64,000 nt of DNA from Exophiala sp. HKRS030 (taxonomy: Eukaryota; Ascomycota; Eurotiomycetes; Chaetothyriales; Herpotrichiellaceae): assembly GCA_023897205.1 (NCBI GenBank), contig JAHWDD010000010.1, positions 2,294,001 through 2,358,000 of the forward strand. The letters run 5' to 3'. Below are positions 1-14,013 of this stretch, piece after piece. The notes under the pieces were generated by a model, which did not search any database, had not been told where the DNA came from, and was given only the letters and a program-made list of their open reading frames with translations. The position numbers and the translations under genes are program-made. Every line of letters begins with the position of its first letter. The stretch's first letter is position 1.

Positions 1-277
1 TTCGTACTCGTACATAACTTCTTCATTGCCCTTTTGTGTCTCCGCTTTCAAGCTTTCCGCCCGAAACCCGCGTACAAAAAACAACGCCATTACTTGTAAC
101 CGATCCATACTCGCTTGTGCTACTCGTGATCACTGTACGAAGGTCCATTAACTCTCAACACCAACAACGAGGAAGACGTGGCACCCGCAAAGACGCCACG
201 GAAGACAGATTCTGAGCCTTGCATCACGCAAGTCAAAACCGGGGGCTTCGTGCCTCTTGGTGGGTAGATAAGCTACC
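1..277. other. Upstream region of the Zn2Cys6 regulator
   Basis: No gene is visible here. The stretch ends with the proposed start codon of the downstream transcription factor and probably holds its promoter and 5' untranslated region. I see no clear TATA box. Confidence 0.4.
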
Positions 278-2825
278 ATGCCCAAAGAGCGACAGACGTG
301 GTAAGTTCAGGAAAGCAAACTCATATGCTTGGTAGACCTCATATGGGGCTTCTTATCAAATCTCTGACTCTTTTGCCCCGTTCGCTATGTTACCTATTTT
401 CTAATCATGATTTTCGCCCCACTACAGCACAGAATGTTCCATGAGAAGACAGAAATGCGATCGCAATGTCCCATGTGGTCGATGTGTCAAACGAGGTGAT
501 GGCGATAAATGTACCCGTGATTGGCCTGGTGGGTACGATCCTAAACTCCATCGCATTTATCCTCGAACATCAGGTGTCGGCGCCGATGAAGACGGCAATT
601 CGCGTGGAAGTGGTGCGGTTGGCAGCGTAGGTAGAGCTGGAAGTGTGACGTCTCCGGTTGATACAGTAACGACGGATACAATTCATCCTGCATTGAGAAC
701 ACCAGGATCGAATAATACTTCAGGTCCTAGCCCGCGAGTTCGGCAAGGTATTCAGAGTCCACAACAGAGACATCAACATCAACAGCTGCAGCAGCAACAC
801 CAGCATCAACGACAACAACAATCGTCCAGTAATAATACTTACCAGCCCCCAATCTCAAACCTCAATGCCAACATCAACGCCAACTCCGGCACTTCCACCA
901 ACAACACGAGCATTCCCACCACCAACAACAATAACAACAACATCCCCAACCCCAACACCGTCGACATATCAAGCGATATTGATTTCCTGACATGGGGCCG
1001 AACCAAGCTCTCCGACTACGACCTCAAAGCACTCGAACTACTCAAAGAACCACACCAAGCCGGAGGGGTGCCGAACCGACTATCACCGAAAGACGCCAAC
1101 GGACCCGACTGGGACCTGCAGAACTGCCTCGGCGGGACAGGGGCGGCTCAAATATCATTTCTACAACTGCTGATCCCGTCGCGCCGTCAAGTGCTGCAAT
1201 TGGTCGAATACCATCTGAACAACATCCTGTGGTACCACGCGTGTTTCCACGGGCCGACCTTCTACGACGAGCTCAAGGAAGTGTACAGTAAGAATGCTGG
1301 TGGTGCGAACAATGCGGCGGCAGGGTTGCAGATTCGAGACATGGATCTGCGATGGTCCGCGCTGTTGTTCGCCGTCATGTCGGCCAGCATGGGTTGTGCC
1401 AGCGACCAGACGGCCGCGAGTTGGGGGTTCAAGAAGACAGAGCGTGCGAAACTCACTCGTCAGTGGTACAAAGCCACACTGACGTGTCTGAATCTGTCGG
1501 ACTATATGTGGCGTCACCACATCTACTCGGTCGAGGCAATCACTGTACTGACTATGTCGGCGCACATCTTGGGCTTCAGTAATACTCAGAGCACGCTACT
1601 TGGTGCGGCGTTTAAGATTGCACAGGGTTTGGGATTGCAGCGCTTAGGGCCCGAAGACGATGTCAACAGCGTCACCGGCAATGCCATCTCGGCCACACCG
1701 GCGCAGCGCGACAAGGCCATTAAACGTGAGACTGGAAGAAGATTGTGGTCACAGATCTGTCTGCAGGATTGGTTCTCCATTCCGTTTTCAGAGATGTACT
1801 CGATACAAAGATCTCATTACACAAGCCTCAAACCCATGCACTGCGACGAACAGACTATGCAACCTCTCCCAGCAGATGTCCCTGGTATGACGAGTTTTCC
1901 GAATTTCCTTAATTCCATCGCCGAATTGATGCCTCAAATCCATGATGCTATCATCAGTTCCAACACCCTGTATACAAAGTACGAACAAGTTCTTGAGTAT
2001 GACACTCGTATGCGCGTTCTGGCCACCGAAGGATTGCCGCCGTTCTTCCAAACCAAAGAACCCATCAAACCCGAATGGCCACCATTCATTCTCTGGGCAC
2101 GTCGAAGTCTAACCATTTGTTTTGCGCACAAGATCATCATGATTCACCGCGCATTCCTTGGTCGAAGTTTCACTGAGTCGAGCTTCGACTTCACCCGGCG
2201 GACGTGCATGGCGGCTGCAAAAACCATCCTAAAGGAATCGAGACAGGCGTATGATGAAGAAGGGCCCAGGTTGTGGATCGATCAAGCTTTCATGGTTGCA
2301 GCTGGAATCACACTGGCGTTGGATATCTTTCATCGGACAAGCTCGGAACCAGAGTATGATGAACATCGCAAATTGGTGGAAAATACCATCAACATGTTGG
2401 GCAAATTCGAGAACAGTATGATCGCTCTTCGAGGGATTCGGCTCTTGTCTTCACTATTGGCTGAACAAGCTCGTCTTTCGGCCGATCAAACCCTGGAAAA
2501 TTATCGCAAGAGAACATATGATTCCCTTGGTGATCGAGGAAATCAAATGAAGAGACAGAAATTCAATGTTCCAAAATTCGTGGAGTCATTTGTGGGAAAC
2601 GACAATTTTAATCAATCGCTGCGCAACATCAACAGAAGTGTCGAACCAAATTTGGACCTGTTCGAGCCCAATACAATGGATTTAAGGACACCTATGCCAA
2701 TGGCACCTCAAGAACCATTCATAACCAGTGATTTGGGATATGAAACTTTTGAACAACTTTTCCCACCTCATACGGGTATCAGCAACAATTTTCTGTTTGA
2801 GGATTTACTCAATTTTGACATATGA
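278..2825 (+). CDS. Zn(II)2Cys6 fungal transcription factor
   Basis: This is a predicted nuclear DNA-binding regulator of 806 aa. A 23-nt first exon (278-300) encodes MPKERQT plus two bases. A 127-bp GT-AG intron (301-427) follows, and exon 2 runs from 428 to the TGA at 2823-2825. Splicing completes the zinc cluster: C8 and C11 come from around the junction, followed by MRRQKCDRNVPCGRCVKRG and a final Cys about residue 35. A long Q/N-rich low-complexity stretch lies at roughly residues 105-185. A fungal-specific transcription factor middle homology region follows from about residue 250, where the LQLLIPSRRQVLQLVEYHL segment begins. Starting at the ATG at 441 would lose the first two zinc ligands, so the spliced start is preferred. 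The target genes cannot be read from sequence. The neighbour downstream is convergent. Confidence 0.9.
301..427 (+). other. Intron in the zinc-cluster codon of the Zn2Cys6 regulator
   Basis: The donor is GTAAGT and the acceptor CTACAG, 127 bp apart. It splits the codon of the first zinc-binding cysteine (TG/C). Removing it yields the full six-cysteine binuclear cluster, which is the evidence that it is real. Confidence 0.85.
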
Positions 2826-3545
2826 AGTTGAAGTCTTGATTAGGGTGTGTTTTTATAATTGCTCAGAGTCAGTCTTGTATGAGCAACCACTGTGCACGGT
2901 CACAAATATTATTAATACCACCGATCAATCCATTCGAGGAGAGGACGAGTCTTGTAGATTCAGTTGTAGCATACCGCAGAATCTCATGATCAAGATCACG
3001 CTCAATCGCCCCGTGAGAAGTGGTTGTTAGAGTCGAACCAGCCCGAGTCATCGCTGGTTCTGCACAGTCAAATCCGGTGTCTTTATGTGACAACGGCTGA
3101 CCGCTATGATCCGAGACTGGAAAGCGATGTATTTTGAAGAGTGGGCGCCTCGATACAGGTGATAAGTATGTGATGTCGATCCAACAGGAAAGTCCAGAAG
3201 GACATTCGATTTGTGGAAGATTCGCCTCAAGAGAGTTTCTGTTGACCTCCAAGCTAGCTCAATGTTGGGCCGGCTGGCATGACTCGGACATCGACTATCC
3301 GTGCCAAAACTCGACAGAATTTGAATTCGAGGCTCGATCGAAATAACGTACTGATTGACGAGCGTCTTTGAGGAGTCATTGCTGTTGAGGGATACTATCA
3401 ACCCGTTTTCTTGGAGCCATTGGTAGGACTCCCCAGTATCAATCAATGCTGTGGCTCCTCAGGATTCAATGTTGAGTTATGAGCATATTGACCCTACTGA
3501 ATCTCAACAGGAGGAGTCCTGTAACTTCAGATCCTTCGCAGGAGC
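2826..3545. other. Intergenic region between two convergent genes
   Basis: This 720-bp stretch separates the 3' ends of the Zn2Cys6 regulator (+) and GTR1 (-). Short open frames on both strands show no recognisable protein features. It presumably holds both 3' untranslated regions and terminators. Confidence 0.5.
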
Positions 3546-4550
3546 TCAACCCTCCACTCCTGTCTTCCTACTGAAAACGTCCCTGGCCATCATAGTGTTC
3601 AATACAGCACAATTGAAAGCTGCTTCTCCTGGTGGTGTGACGACGAAAATATAGGTATTCTCTGTAAATCTGGCGAGGAACGAGTTGAAGTTAGGTGACT
3701 GTACTTTGAAAAGTAAGAAACCAGTACTCGCAGCAGTGGTCCTGGTATTTCGTGCAACGGTATGTTTATATGTTTTCATGATATTCGATATTCGCTCGTG
3801 ACGATCAAGGCTGGGATTTTGCTCGCCAATATCATTGACAACATTCGTAACGGTGAGAAAAGTTGAACGCTCAAACAGGACAATTTCTTCGGCATGAAGT
3901 TGTTTGGCGAAAGCGTTCAGGAATTTCTCAATCACCACTAAGTTAGGTATCATCTTGTGTACAATTCCAGCCCATGCTTTGTAAAGTGTTTGATCCCATA
4001 TACTGCTGGCAAAGGTTTCGAGACTCAATCCCTCGGATTTTGAGACGATCAAACGGACTCTTTCTTCGTAAATTCTTTCACGATGCTCATTTTGAACAAG
4101 GTCCATCTTGTGTATCAGGCAGAAGATATGGGCGTTGGGACTGTATTCTCTCAGAGCTTTTACAACTTGACTGTATGTTTCAAGATCTTGCTCAACAGCT
4201 CGAGACTCAATATCAAAGACGTAGATGAGGACTTCGGCGTCGGAGAAGACGTTTTCTCTTTGAGTGTTAAGGTAGGAATCCATGAAAGCATCTTGCCTAG
4301 TGAATCAATGTCAGAAGTGTTTAATCGTACAGCAACAGAGCGGTCCTGAAGCATACCCTCCACAATCCCATAAGTTCAAAGTCAAATTGCCCATGAATTT
4401 AGCATGACTGTGCTCAACGTCAATTGTGGCACCTAATCGACGAACATCCTTTGCGACATAATTGCTGAAGATGATACTGCGCATGGAAGATTTGCCAGAG
4501 CCGCTTTTGCCCATTAGCAGAACCTTCTTTTTCCTCTTCCGCGTATCCAT
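3546..4550 (-). CDS. gtr1: Rag-family small GTPase Gtr1 (EGO complex)
   Basis: Gtr1 is the RagA/B-type GTPase. With Gtr2 it sits on the vacuole in the EGO (Ragulator-like) complex and signals amino-acid sufficiency to TORC1. The two-exon model encodes 314 aa: exon 1 4550-4357, a 60-bp intron 4297-4356, exon 2 4296-3546. The P-loop GKSGSGKSS is at residues 14-22, followed by a strongly Gtr1-like MRSIIFSNY and [13 protein letters not shown]. The WDCGG switch II motif is created across the splice ([13 protein letters not shown]). HKMDLV is the NKxD-type guanine-recognition motif, and the C-terminal roadblock-like half ([18 protein letters not shown]) is present. An in-frame ATG at 4631 would add 27 residues that do not look like the family, so 4550 is chosen. 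The call rests on close motif agreement with yeast Gtr1. Confidence 0.95.
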
Positions 4551-4999
4551 CGTGATAGAGACAGAGGGAGGAGCAGGATTGCCGACTGCTGAGTAGCTGT
4601 AGGAGGTGATGAGAAGGAGACGACAGAACAAGACTTCAACAGTTGCGCAACGATGGTGTAAGTAGGTCCACGTAGGTCACAGAGGTGCAGGTGGTGCAGG
4701 TACGAAAGTGTGGGGAAGGTACGAAGTGTCATAACCATTGAGAGCACATAGGGCGGGAATACTGTACGTAAACCCTGTGATCGTTCTATCACAACCTTCC
4801 ATCATCCTTGTTGCGCCTAAATAGACATGAGAGCATCTGGTGCCAGAGACCTCATTCACTGCTTCTTCCAGATTTATATGACCTACCTCAGTTGACGAGA
4901 ATCTTTATCTAAAGATTGGCCCCTACAACAAATCATCCAAGATCAGGATCTATTCAGCCAAATGATGATAAGAAGCAAGAAAGTAATGAAACTCAAGGA
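4551..4999. other. Region between GTR1 and the MET17 3' end
   Basis: This 449-bp stretch holds the 5' side of GTR1 (minus strand) and the 3' end of the minus-strand sulfhydrylase gene. I see no further gene. The overlapping short minus-strand open frames have no recognisable features. Confidence 0.45.
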
Positions 5000-7685
<2,686 letters not shown>

Positions 7686-9234
7686 ATGGCAGCACTCTGG
7701 AGCAAGGCAGACACAATCTTGAACAGGATCATTCCATTTCGAGGTCAGAAACCAATATACCTCAACATTCGTTCTTCCGAAGCTTTCATCCTCAGCGCAG
7801 TATGTTGGTCCGTCTTCACAGTAAGTTAGATTTTCAGATGTCGCATCTCACCTGTCTTGAATGAAATACTTATTTCATATCCAGGATGTTTTCCTTTACG
7901 GAATAGTCGTCCCCGTCATTCCATTCGCACTCCAAGATCGAGTCCACGTCTCACATGAAGAAACTCAGCACTGGGTATCTGTTCTCCTGGCAGTATACGC
8001 AGCTGCTCTTTTGTTTTGTGCACCCATCTGTGGAATATGGGCAGATCGCACCAGCTCTCGCAGAGGTCCACTGTTGATAGGCTTGATAGTACTTTTCGGA
8101 TCAACTCTGATGTTTTGTCTGGGCACAACCATTCCAGTCTTGGTTATCGGTCGAACCTTGCAAGGAGCTTCCGCAGCTGTGGTCTGGACTGTAGCTCTTG
8201 CTCTTCTCGCTGACACTGTCAAGAAGGAAGAATCTGCCAAAGCAATAGGTTATGTCTCCGTGGCAATGACATTGGGTGTACTGTTCGGACCGATGATTGG
8301 TGGTATTGTGTATGAGAGATCAGGATACTTCCCGGTCTTTGGCGTCACGGTCGGTGTCATAGGTTTCGACATTATTCTTCGATTGCTGTTGGTAGAGAAG
8401 AAGGTTGCCGCCAGATGGTATGAGCCGACCGAGTCAGGAGCTCCACTGAATCCTCTCACGACGAATCCACTTCACAATCAACCAAACGGATCGACCACAT
8501 TGGCCGAAAAGAACGATTCTATCACCAACACCCACGCCTCAATGCCTCGAAGCAAAAGGAGACTACCCCCAATTCTGACCCTGCTCAAGTCCAAACGAGT
8601 ACTAGCAGCATGGTGGGGAACATTCGCCGGGGCGATAACCATGACAGCTCTCGACACCACAATCCCTTTATACGTGAATCAAACCTTTGGATGGGGTCCT
8701 CTAGGAGCAGGGCTGGTGTTCTTGGCACTTCTCTTCCCCAACTTCTTCGGCCCACTCATCGGCTACTGGACAGACAAATACGGACCACGATGGATCGCTG
8801 CTGGTGGTTTGTTGTTATCGATCCCATTCTGGGTCTTGCTCCGCTTGGTTGACCACGACGGCATCCGCCAACAAGTTCTACTCTGCGTCTTACTCGTCCT
8901 CTTAGGCACAGCAGCCGCATTCGTCTTGACCCCATTGATGGCAGAGTTCAGCAAAGTCTGCGACGCCAAGGTCCGTCAACAACCGGATTTCTTCGCCGGC
9001 AAGTCCGCCTACGCCCAGAGTTTCGGTATCTTCAATGTCGCGTGGGCTGCAGGGTCTCTGGTCGGTCCGCTCGCCGCGGGCGGCATCATCACCGCATCAG
9101 GTTGGAAGACCATGACTTGGGCCATGGCGATTTTCAACGCCGCTGGCGTCATTCCTGCTTTGTTATACTCGGGAGGTATCATCACGAAGAGGAAACAACC
9201 TGTAGTGGTTGGAACTATCGCAATAGGGCAATAA
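7686..9234 (+). CDS. MFS transporter, amine/drug-proton antiporter type
   Basis: A 12-helix major facilitator superfamily permease of 494 aa. The type resembles fungal vesicular-amine-transporter-like proteins; the substrate is unknown. Exon 1 is 7686-7820, a 64-bp intron follows (7821-7884, GTAAGT to CCAG), and exon 2 is 7885-9234. The join gives SSEAFILSAVCWSVFT/DVFLYGIVVPVIPF, a typical helix 1. The loop 2-3 motif A appears as GIWADRTSSRRGP, then GRTLQGASAAVVWTVALAL in helix 4 and GVLFGPMIGG in helix 5. The central hydrophilic loop is about residues 215-270. The second half repeats the pattern (PLIGYWTDKYGPRW). The start ATG is in a good context (GCACCATGG). A start at 7861 would lose the front of helix 1 and is not preferred. 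Confidence 0.88.
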
Positions 9235-10521
9235 CCCGATTCGTGCAAGGGGACGGCTATTGGGGTGATGGTGATGATTGAGAATAACTACCTCTCGTGC
9301 AAAGTCAAGGTGAAACGTGCAGCGTAGTGTTGGAATTCTCTCCGACCGAGTCAGTCATCGGAATGAGAATCCCGCCAAACCCAGATTGAGGAAGCCAATC
9401 AACTGAATCTAAAGACGTCTTAGATCTTTCAGAAAGCAAAGTTCCGAGTGTATGCGCCACGTTTCCAAATGACAAAAACAAAAAGTGGAACGGCTCGAGC
9501 AGAACGATAGATGATAAGAACCAAATACGAAGGTGTTGTTGTTGTCGTTGCAGTAGTTGTTGAAACGAAGTTTATCGTTATCCAATCACGTCGCGCCACA
9601 CGCGCGGGTTCTGAAACAAAGGCTCCGTCAAATTCAGCAAACACCTCTGGATAATCTTCGTTCATGATTCAAGACGCACCAAGACATGAATTGTTTCAAG
9701 TTTTCAAAGTCAATCTCTCCTTCTTCTCCTTCGGCGCCTGCTCACCGAGCTGCTGCTATCAGACAATCGAGGGGGTTCTTTTTGTCATCGTGCTGAACTC
9801 AAGATCCATTCGAGCTAGAAGGAAGAGGGAGGCGTAGAAAGAAATCGACTGCTAGGATGCCATGCACGTCATTTACACGCAAAGGGTTGGTTGTTTCAAA
9901 CAAGTCAAGTCTGCGGCCGCTTCAATGGTCTCTCACGTCACATTCATGTCTAGGTCGGTAATGATGTGGTTTCAGAGAAGCTCTGGACTGAAGCTGCTGC
10001 TGGTGAGACTTGACAAACCTCGGCGCCATGTGGTGTATAGATATAGGTTTATCTAACTCTTCTAGCCACATTGCCTTCGCTCTACCTCATTGCTTGTCTC
10101 TGAGGTTCATCTGCTGGGGACATTGTGGTGAGCACTTTGACATCGAATTGAGCTTCTGTCACACCTTTCGAGCATCAATCTGACTTTGTTGTACCACGAT
10201 TTGGAAATTCTTTTGTTTGTCTATCACTTGAGTCTCACAAGCTTCAACGTGACTGGTTCACAGCTTGTTTCTCCCACCTTGACACTGTATTTGTTTCGAC
10301 AGGGGTTCACTCTCAACCGTGCTGTGCCTTGTCTTTTTTAAATCAAGAACCACCTTTTCCCGCCCCAAGAGAGGTCTTGGTCCTCCACGAGAAATCTGTC
10401 CACCGTACAAAGGCACTGCAAGTCTCGCAGGTTCTCGAGTCACTCTGCGAAGAACAACCTGGAAGACTAGCTTTGGTGTACGAGACTGCCTCGAGGAGGT
10501 AGTCCAGAGCAATCTCTAACC
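9235..10521. other. Intergenic region upstream of the MARVEL-like gene
   Basis: About 1.29 kb without a recognisable gene. The last 450 bp become pyrimidine-rich, as is common in fungal promoters and 5' untranslated regions, directly before the start at 10522. Short open frames on both strands lack protein signatures. Confidence 0.4.
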
Positions 10522-11095
10522 ATGATTGAAATCAACCCCGTTCTCGTGGTGCGAATCTTCCAAGGGATTTTCTCATTTATCGCCATGGCTGTCGGAGCCG
10601 CAGTTGCCAACGAATTCAACGTCATCAGACCAGACATCGATGTCCCATCCGCTGTCGTCTTCTTCATTTTCACCTCGGTCTTCACGCTGCTCATCTCCGT
10701 GCCATACACGGTGATTGCGCCTCGGTATTTCCCTGTGGCTGCACATCCGTACGCGATGCTTTCGGCGGAATCCATCACTTCAATCTTCTGGTTGAGTGGG
10801 TTTGCGGTCATCGCCGACTTGCTGAGGAGGAATGAGATTGTCCCGGATGGACGGGCTGCCGCCAGAGGATGTGTGGTTGTTGGGTTTTTTGAATTGTGAG
10901 TTTGTTCCACATTTTGCTCAGCATCATGTAGAAGCTTCAACAGATGGCTAACCCTTCTTCTCTAGTATCCTGTTCACCGTTACAGCTTTCTTCGCATTCT
11001 CACATGTCTTCCTCGGAGGACGTTTCTCTGGGCGTAAAGCTGAACCAAAGAAACCACAAATGCACAGGTCTTGGACGGGAGCAGAAGTGGTTTAA
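10522..11095 (+). CDS. MARVEL-like four-pass membrane protein
   Basis: A small integral membrane protein of 167 aa, probably of the MARVEL / Nce102-like class, which in fungi sits in plasma-membrane or secretory-vesicle microdomains. Exon 1 is 10522-10895, the 70-bp intron 10896-10965, and exon 2 10966-11095 ending in TAA. Four hydrophobic segments are visible at about residues 8-31, 44-67, 79-101 and 117-145. The fourth is created by the splice (VVGFFEF/ILFTVTAFF). The cytosolic tail is short and basic (GRKAEPKKP). Without splicing the protein would stop inside helix 4. The family call rests on topology, length and residues such as SITSIFWLSGF rather than on a diagnostic motif, so it is less certain. 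Confidence 0.7.
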
Positions 11096-11875
11096 AACTT
11101 TGAGTTGGAAACAACCATCATGAGACTCTCTTGATGAGACTGTACTTTACTACCGCCCTGACTTATTTCATACTAGACGAGACCAAAATTTCAGAACGAA
11201 GGCTCCCGACTTGGTCGAGTATCAGCAAAAGTCGACAGGTCCACTCCAGACACTATACAACGCGCAGAGGGTACGCCGATAAGATACTTCCTAATAAAAT
11301 GGACATGAGTACGAATGAATTAGAATAAAATTATAGTATGGTTTGTCCATCGTCAAATGGATCGTTGGCGGAAAGCCGGATCAAAGTTAATGATGAGTTT
11401 CGCGACAAGAGTATCAGCTATGTTACTTCTGAACCCTCTGAAGAGGATTAGATGGCAAAATAAACTCTCATCTCGAGCTTTGATTCCGCCTTGATCACCG
11501 TTGGGACGATTTGAGACGTACTCTGTGATGCATCGCTCGAAAGGCAAAACAACTACTCCAGTAGAGTCATGGTATTGGTGAGGTGAAGTGTTTACCTGTC
11601 AGAGATTGACGAAGTTTCTTTTCAAACCCATTAGGGGCCATCCACGCATTGGATATTGAGCATGCGACACACTGATATCTCGAAATGGCCCGATGTAAGC
11701 GGAACAATTATGTAGCCTCGGGTTGAAAAGAGGGGTAAGTCTTCAAGAATTCGTGTACAAACATAGCATGATCGTGACATGCAAGGCTCAAAAGCACACT
11801 CCCTTCACAGGCTTACACTGCTGTACATTTGTGTCGAACTTTTCGGGACAAGTCGTTTGATAAAAATCAAAAGCG
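11096..11875. other. Intergenic region
   Basis: This 780-bp stretch lies between the MARVEL-like gene and the hydrolase, both on the plus strand. It holds the 3' end of the first and the promoter of the second. No further gene was recognised. Confidence 0.4.
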
Positions 11876-13012
11876 ATGCCCCGATCCGCCGAGTATGAGG
11901 CTCGCAACGCCATAGTCAGGAATGGTTTCAGCTCGGCCAAAGAAGCCAGAGCAGCTTCACCTCCAACAAGTGAAACTATAGTGTCAACATGTCAGAAGCT
12001 AGCGGTACCTTATAAGACGGAGGATATTCCTGAAAGCCGTGGAGCAAAGTTGTACTGGATAGGGGATATGACGCCCAGAGATACCATCCTGTATTTTCAT
12101 GGTAAGCAAATCAAGTCCCATTAAAATCTCAATAATTTGGCTTGGTGAAGAAAATGGATCTGACCAAACTGAGGTACGGAGTACAGGTGGTGGCTTTGGA
12201 CTTCCTGCAATACCTGGCCATATCATCTTCTTAGTGCAGACTCAACAGAAGCTAGCTGCTCAAGGAAAGGCGGTCAGTGTTGCCTTTCTGGAATACAGTA
12301 AGCCATTGAACCTCCAGGCGAGCCATGAACACTCGACACTTCGGACTGAATGCGATAGGCTTGACCCCGGAGAGCAAATTCCCAATTCAGCATGCCCAGG
12401 GTGTTCAAGCCCTCAACCATATCATTCAATCAGGTCGAAAAGCTTCGGATGTAAGGACTTCGTTTAGAGACCTCACTTGAATATAGACTAACCCGATTGA
12501 AGATCATCATCGCTGGAGATTCTGCTGGAGGAAATCTTGCTCTTGGAGTACTATCAGCGTCTAAACATGCTCGTGACGGCATCCCTTCATTGAGTCTCGA
12601 CGCCTCCTTGAAGGGGGCAGTCCTCATATCACCCTGGACGATACTGACCGCAACTGGAGCGGCAGTTCAGAGAAATCTCGACAAAGACATTGTCACTTTA
12701 GCTATTCAAGATGGATTGGGGGCTGATTTTGTCGTGGGTGAAACCGATGAATTTGTTGAGCCACTTAAATCCAATTCGGAATGGTGGAAAAATACTCCCG
12801 TAAAATCGATACTTTGTCTGGTGGGAACCGAGGAGATTTTTCAAGACAATGTCAAAAGCATGGCCGAAATCTTGTTGGGTGGAGGTTTGAAAGTCGAGCT
12901 GGTCGAGTGCCTTGAACAAGTTCACATCGATTGTATATTGGATGCACAATCTGAAATGGAGCCAGGACCAATGTCTTTGGCGATTTGGGATTGGTTGAGT
13001 AAGGTCCTATAG
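11876..13012 (+). CDS. Alpha/beta hydrolase (HSL-like esterase/lipase)
   Basis: A predicted serine hydrolase of the alpha/beta hydrolase-3 (hormone-sensitive lipase-like) family, cleaving esters of unknown identity. The four-exon model encodes 312 aa: 11876-12101, 12187-12297, 12359-12450 and 12503-13012, with introns of 85, 61 and 52 bp, all GT-AG and phase-consistent. The oxyanion-hole HGGGF (residues 75-79) is made only by splicing exon 1 to exon 2. The nucleophile elbow GDSAGG places the catalytic Ser at about residue 150. The acid is probably in EEIFQDN (about D258), and the His is in EQVHIDC (about H284). No signal peptide is evident. It resembles the ascomycete steryl-acetyl-hydrolase/esterase group, but the substrate cannot be assigned. 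A TACGGAGTA motif lies in the first intron. Confidence 0.86.
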
Positions 13013-13295
13013 AACAAGAGCACTCAGCGCTCAGAGGATTAGGGAATCAGTCCAAAAGAACGAAACCTCACTGTATTGATGTTAGCTTTATTCTAATCCA
13101 TATGATTGAATGTCTTTGTTAGCTTAGAGTGTTGTCAAAATTACCGTACCTTGGAACACGCCACTTGTTGTAAATGTATGACTCGCTCGCTTACCTGGGT
13201 ATACCTACTCATACAAATTTCGCATTCTTACCAAACGAGTGAGCTGAGTAATATCTGACAACAGAACGAGGGTACATTTAGGGTATAGCCGACAG

Positions 13296-13303
13296 TATAA
13301 AAG
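13296..13303 (+). promoter_or_regulatory. TATA box
   Basis: TATAAAAG, 67 bp before the MITF small open frame and about 710 bp before the regulator-like gene at 14014. It is the cleanest TATA element I noticed between genes. The transcript it drives is not established. Confidence 0.5.
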
Positions 13304-13369
13304 AGTCCTCAAGAAGGATCAGCTTCGCTCTTCAGTCAAACGATCAAGTATTTGACAAGATTCGTTATT

Positions 13370-13504
13370 ATGATTACTTTCACCATTAGACTGTGGCTGC
13401 ACTCATGGCAACTCTATGAGAACTGCTTTGATCTTGGAGTGGAAGAATCTCTCCTGCCGGATCGAGCTCAAACAAAGTCGCACAATACTAAGCTCGACTT
13501 GTAG
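13370..13504 (+). CDS. Small open frame downstream of a TATA box (hypothetical)
   Basis: An open frame of 44 codons, ATG to TAG. I do not recognise the peptide. It may be a small gene, an upstream open frame in a long leader of the gene at 14014, or chance. Its only support is its position just downstream of a good TATA box. Confidence 0.2.
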   Translation: MITFTIRLWLHSWQLYENCFDLGVEESLLPDRAQTKSHNTKLDL

Positions 13505-14013
13505 TGACAAATCCTGGACAAGTCGGCACGGCTCTGAAGAACATTATTCGTGGCTTGAGGAATCTTAACCACAGAGAGATCACGATGAGGGATTCGAAAC
13601 TGATCAGCGTCATGAGTTTGAGCGGCTCTTGAAAGACGATATTCCCGCTAGAGAATCATCGTGGGTGAACAGCCAAGGTGATGGTCGGGCTGACAAACCC
13701 TGCAGCCAAACCCTAACATTGCGATCCTCGATCCCCGGTGATCCACCTTTTATTGATTCTCGAGGCACATCCGAATTTACGGTTTAGCCTTATTAGCGGG
13801 CTCTCGAAGCCACCAAGAAACATGACTGGGCCATGGTTTCAAGACTGCCAGCATTGGCGGGCAACCATCAAAAGTCGTTTTCGACTGCAAAAATGGGAGT
13901 CATTTTCTTTGGTTATGATGTTGTCTTATCACTTTGATATGTTCCGTCGCCAGAATTCCGATTTTGGGTGCACAGCGTTGCTTATTGGCTTGCGAAACCG
14001 GCAAGGTTGAACG

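Larger units (their letters stand above)
13013..14013. other. Intergenic region with a TATA box and a small open frame
   Basis: About 1 kb before the regulator-like gene. A clear TATA box lies at 13296-13303, followed at 13370-13504 by a 44-codon open frame beginning MITFTIRLW. Neither this nor the open frame at 13738-14010 shows a known domain. Confidence 0.4.

Noticed and set aside
10467..10940. A 157-codon minus-strand open frame opposite the MARVEL-like gene
   Set aside because: It is an antisense shadow of a spliced, four-helix plus-strand gene and has no family features.
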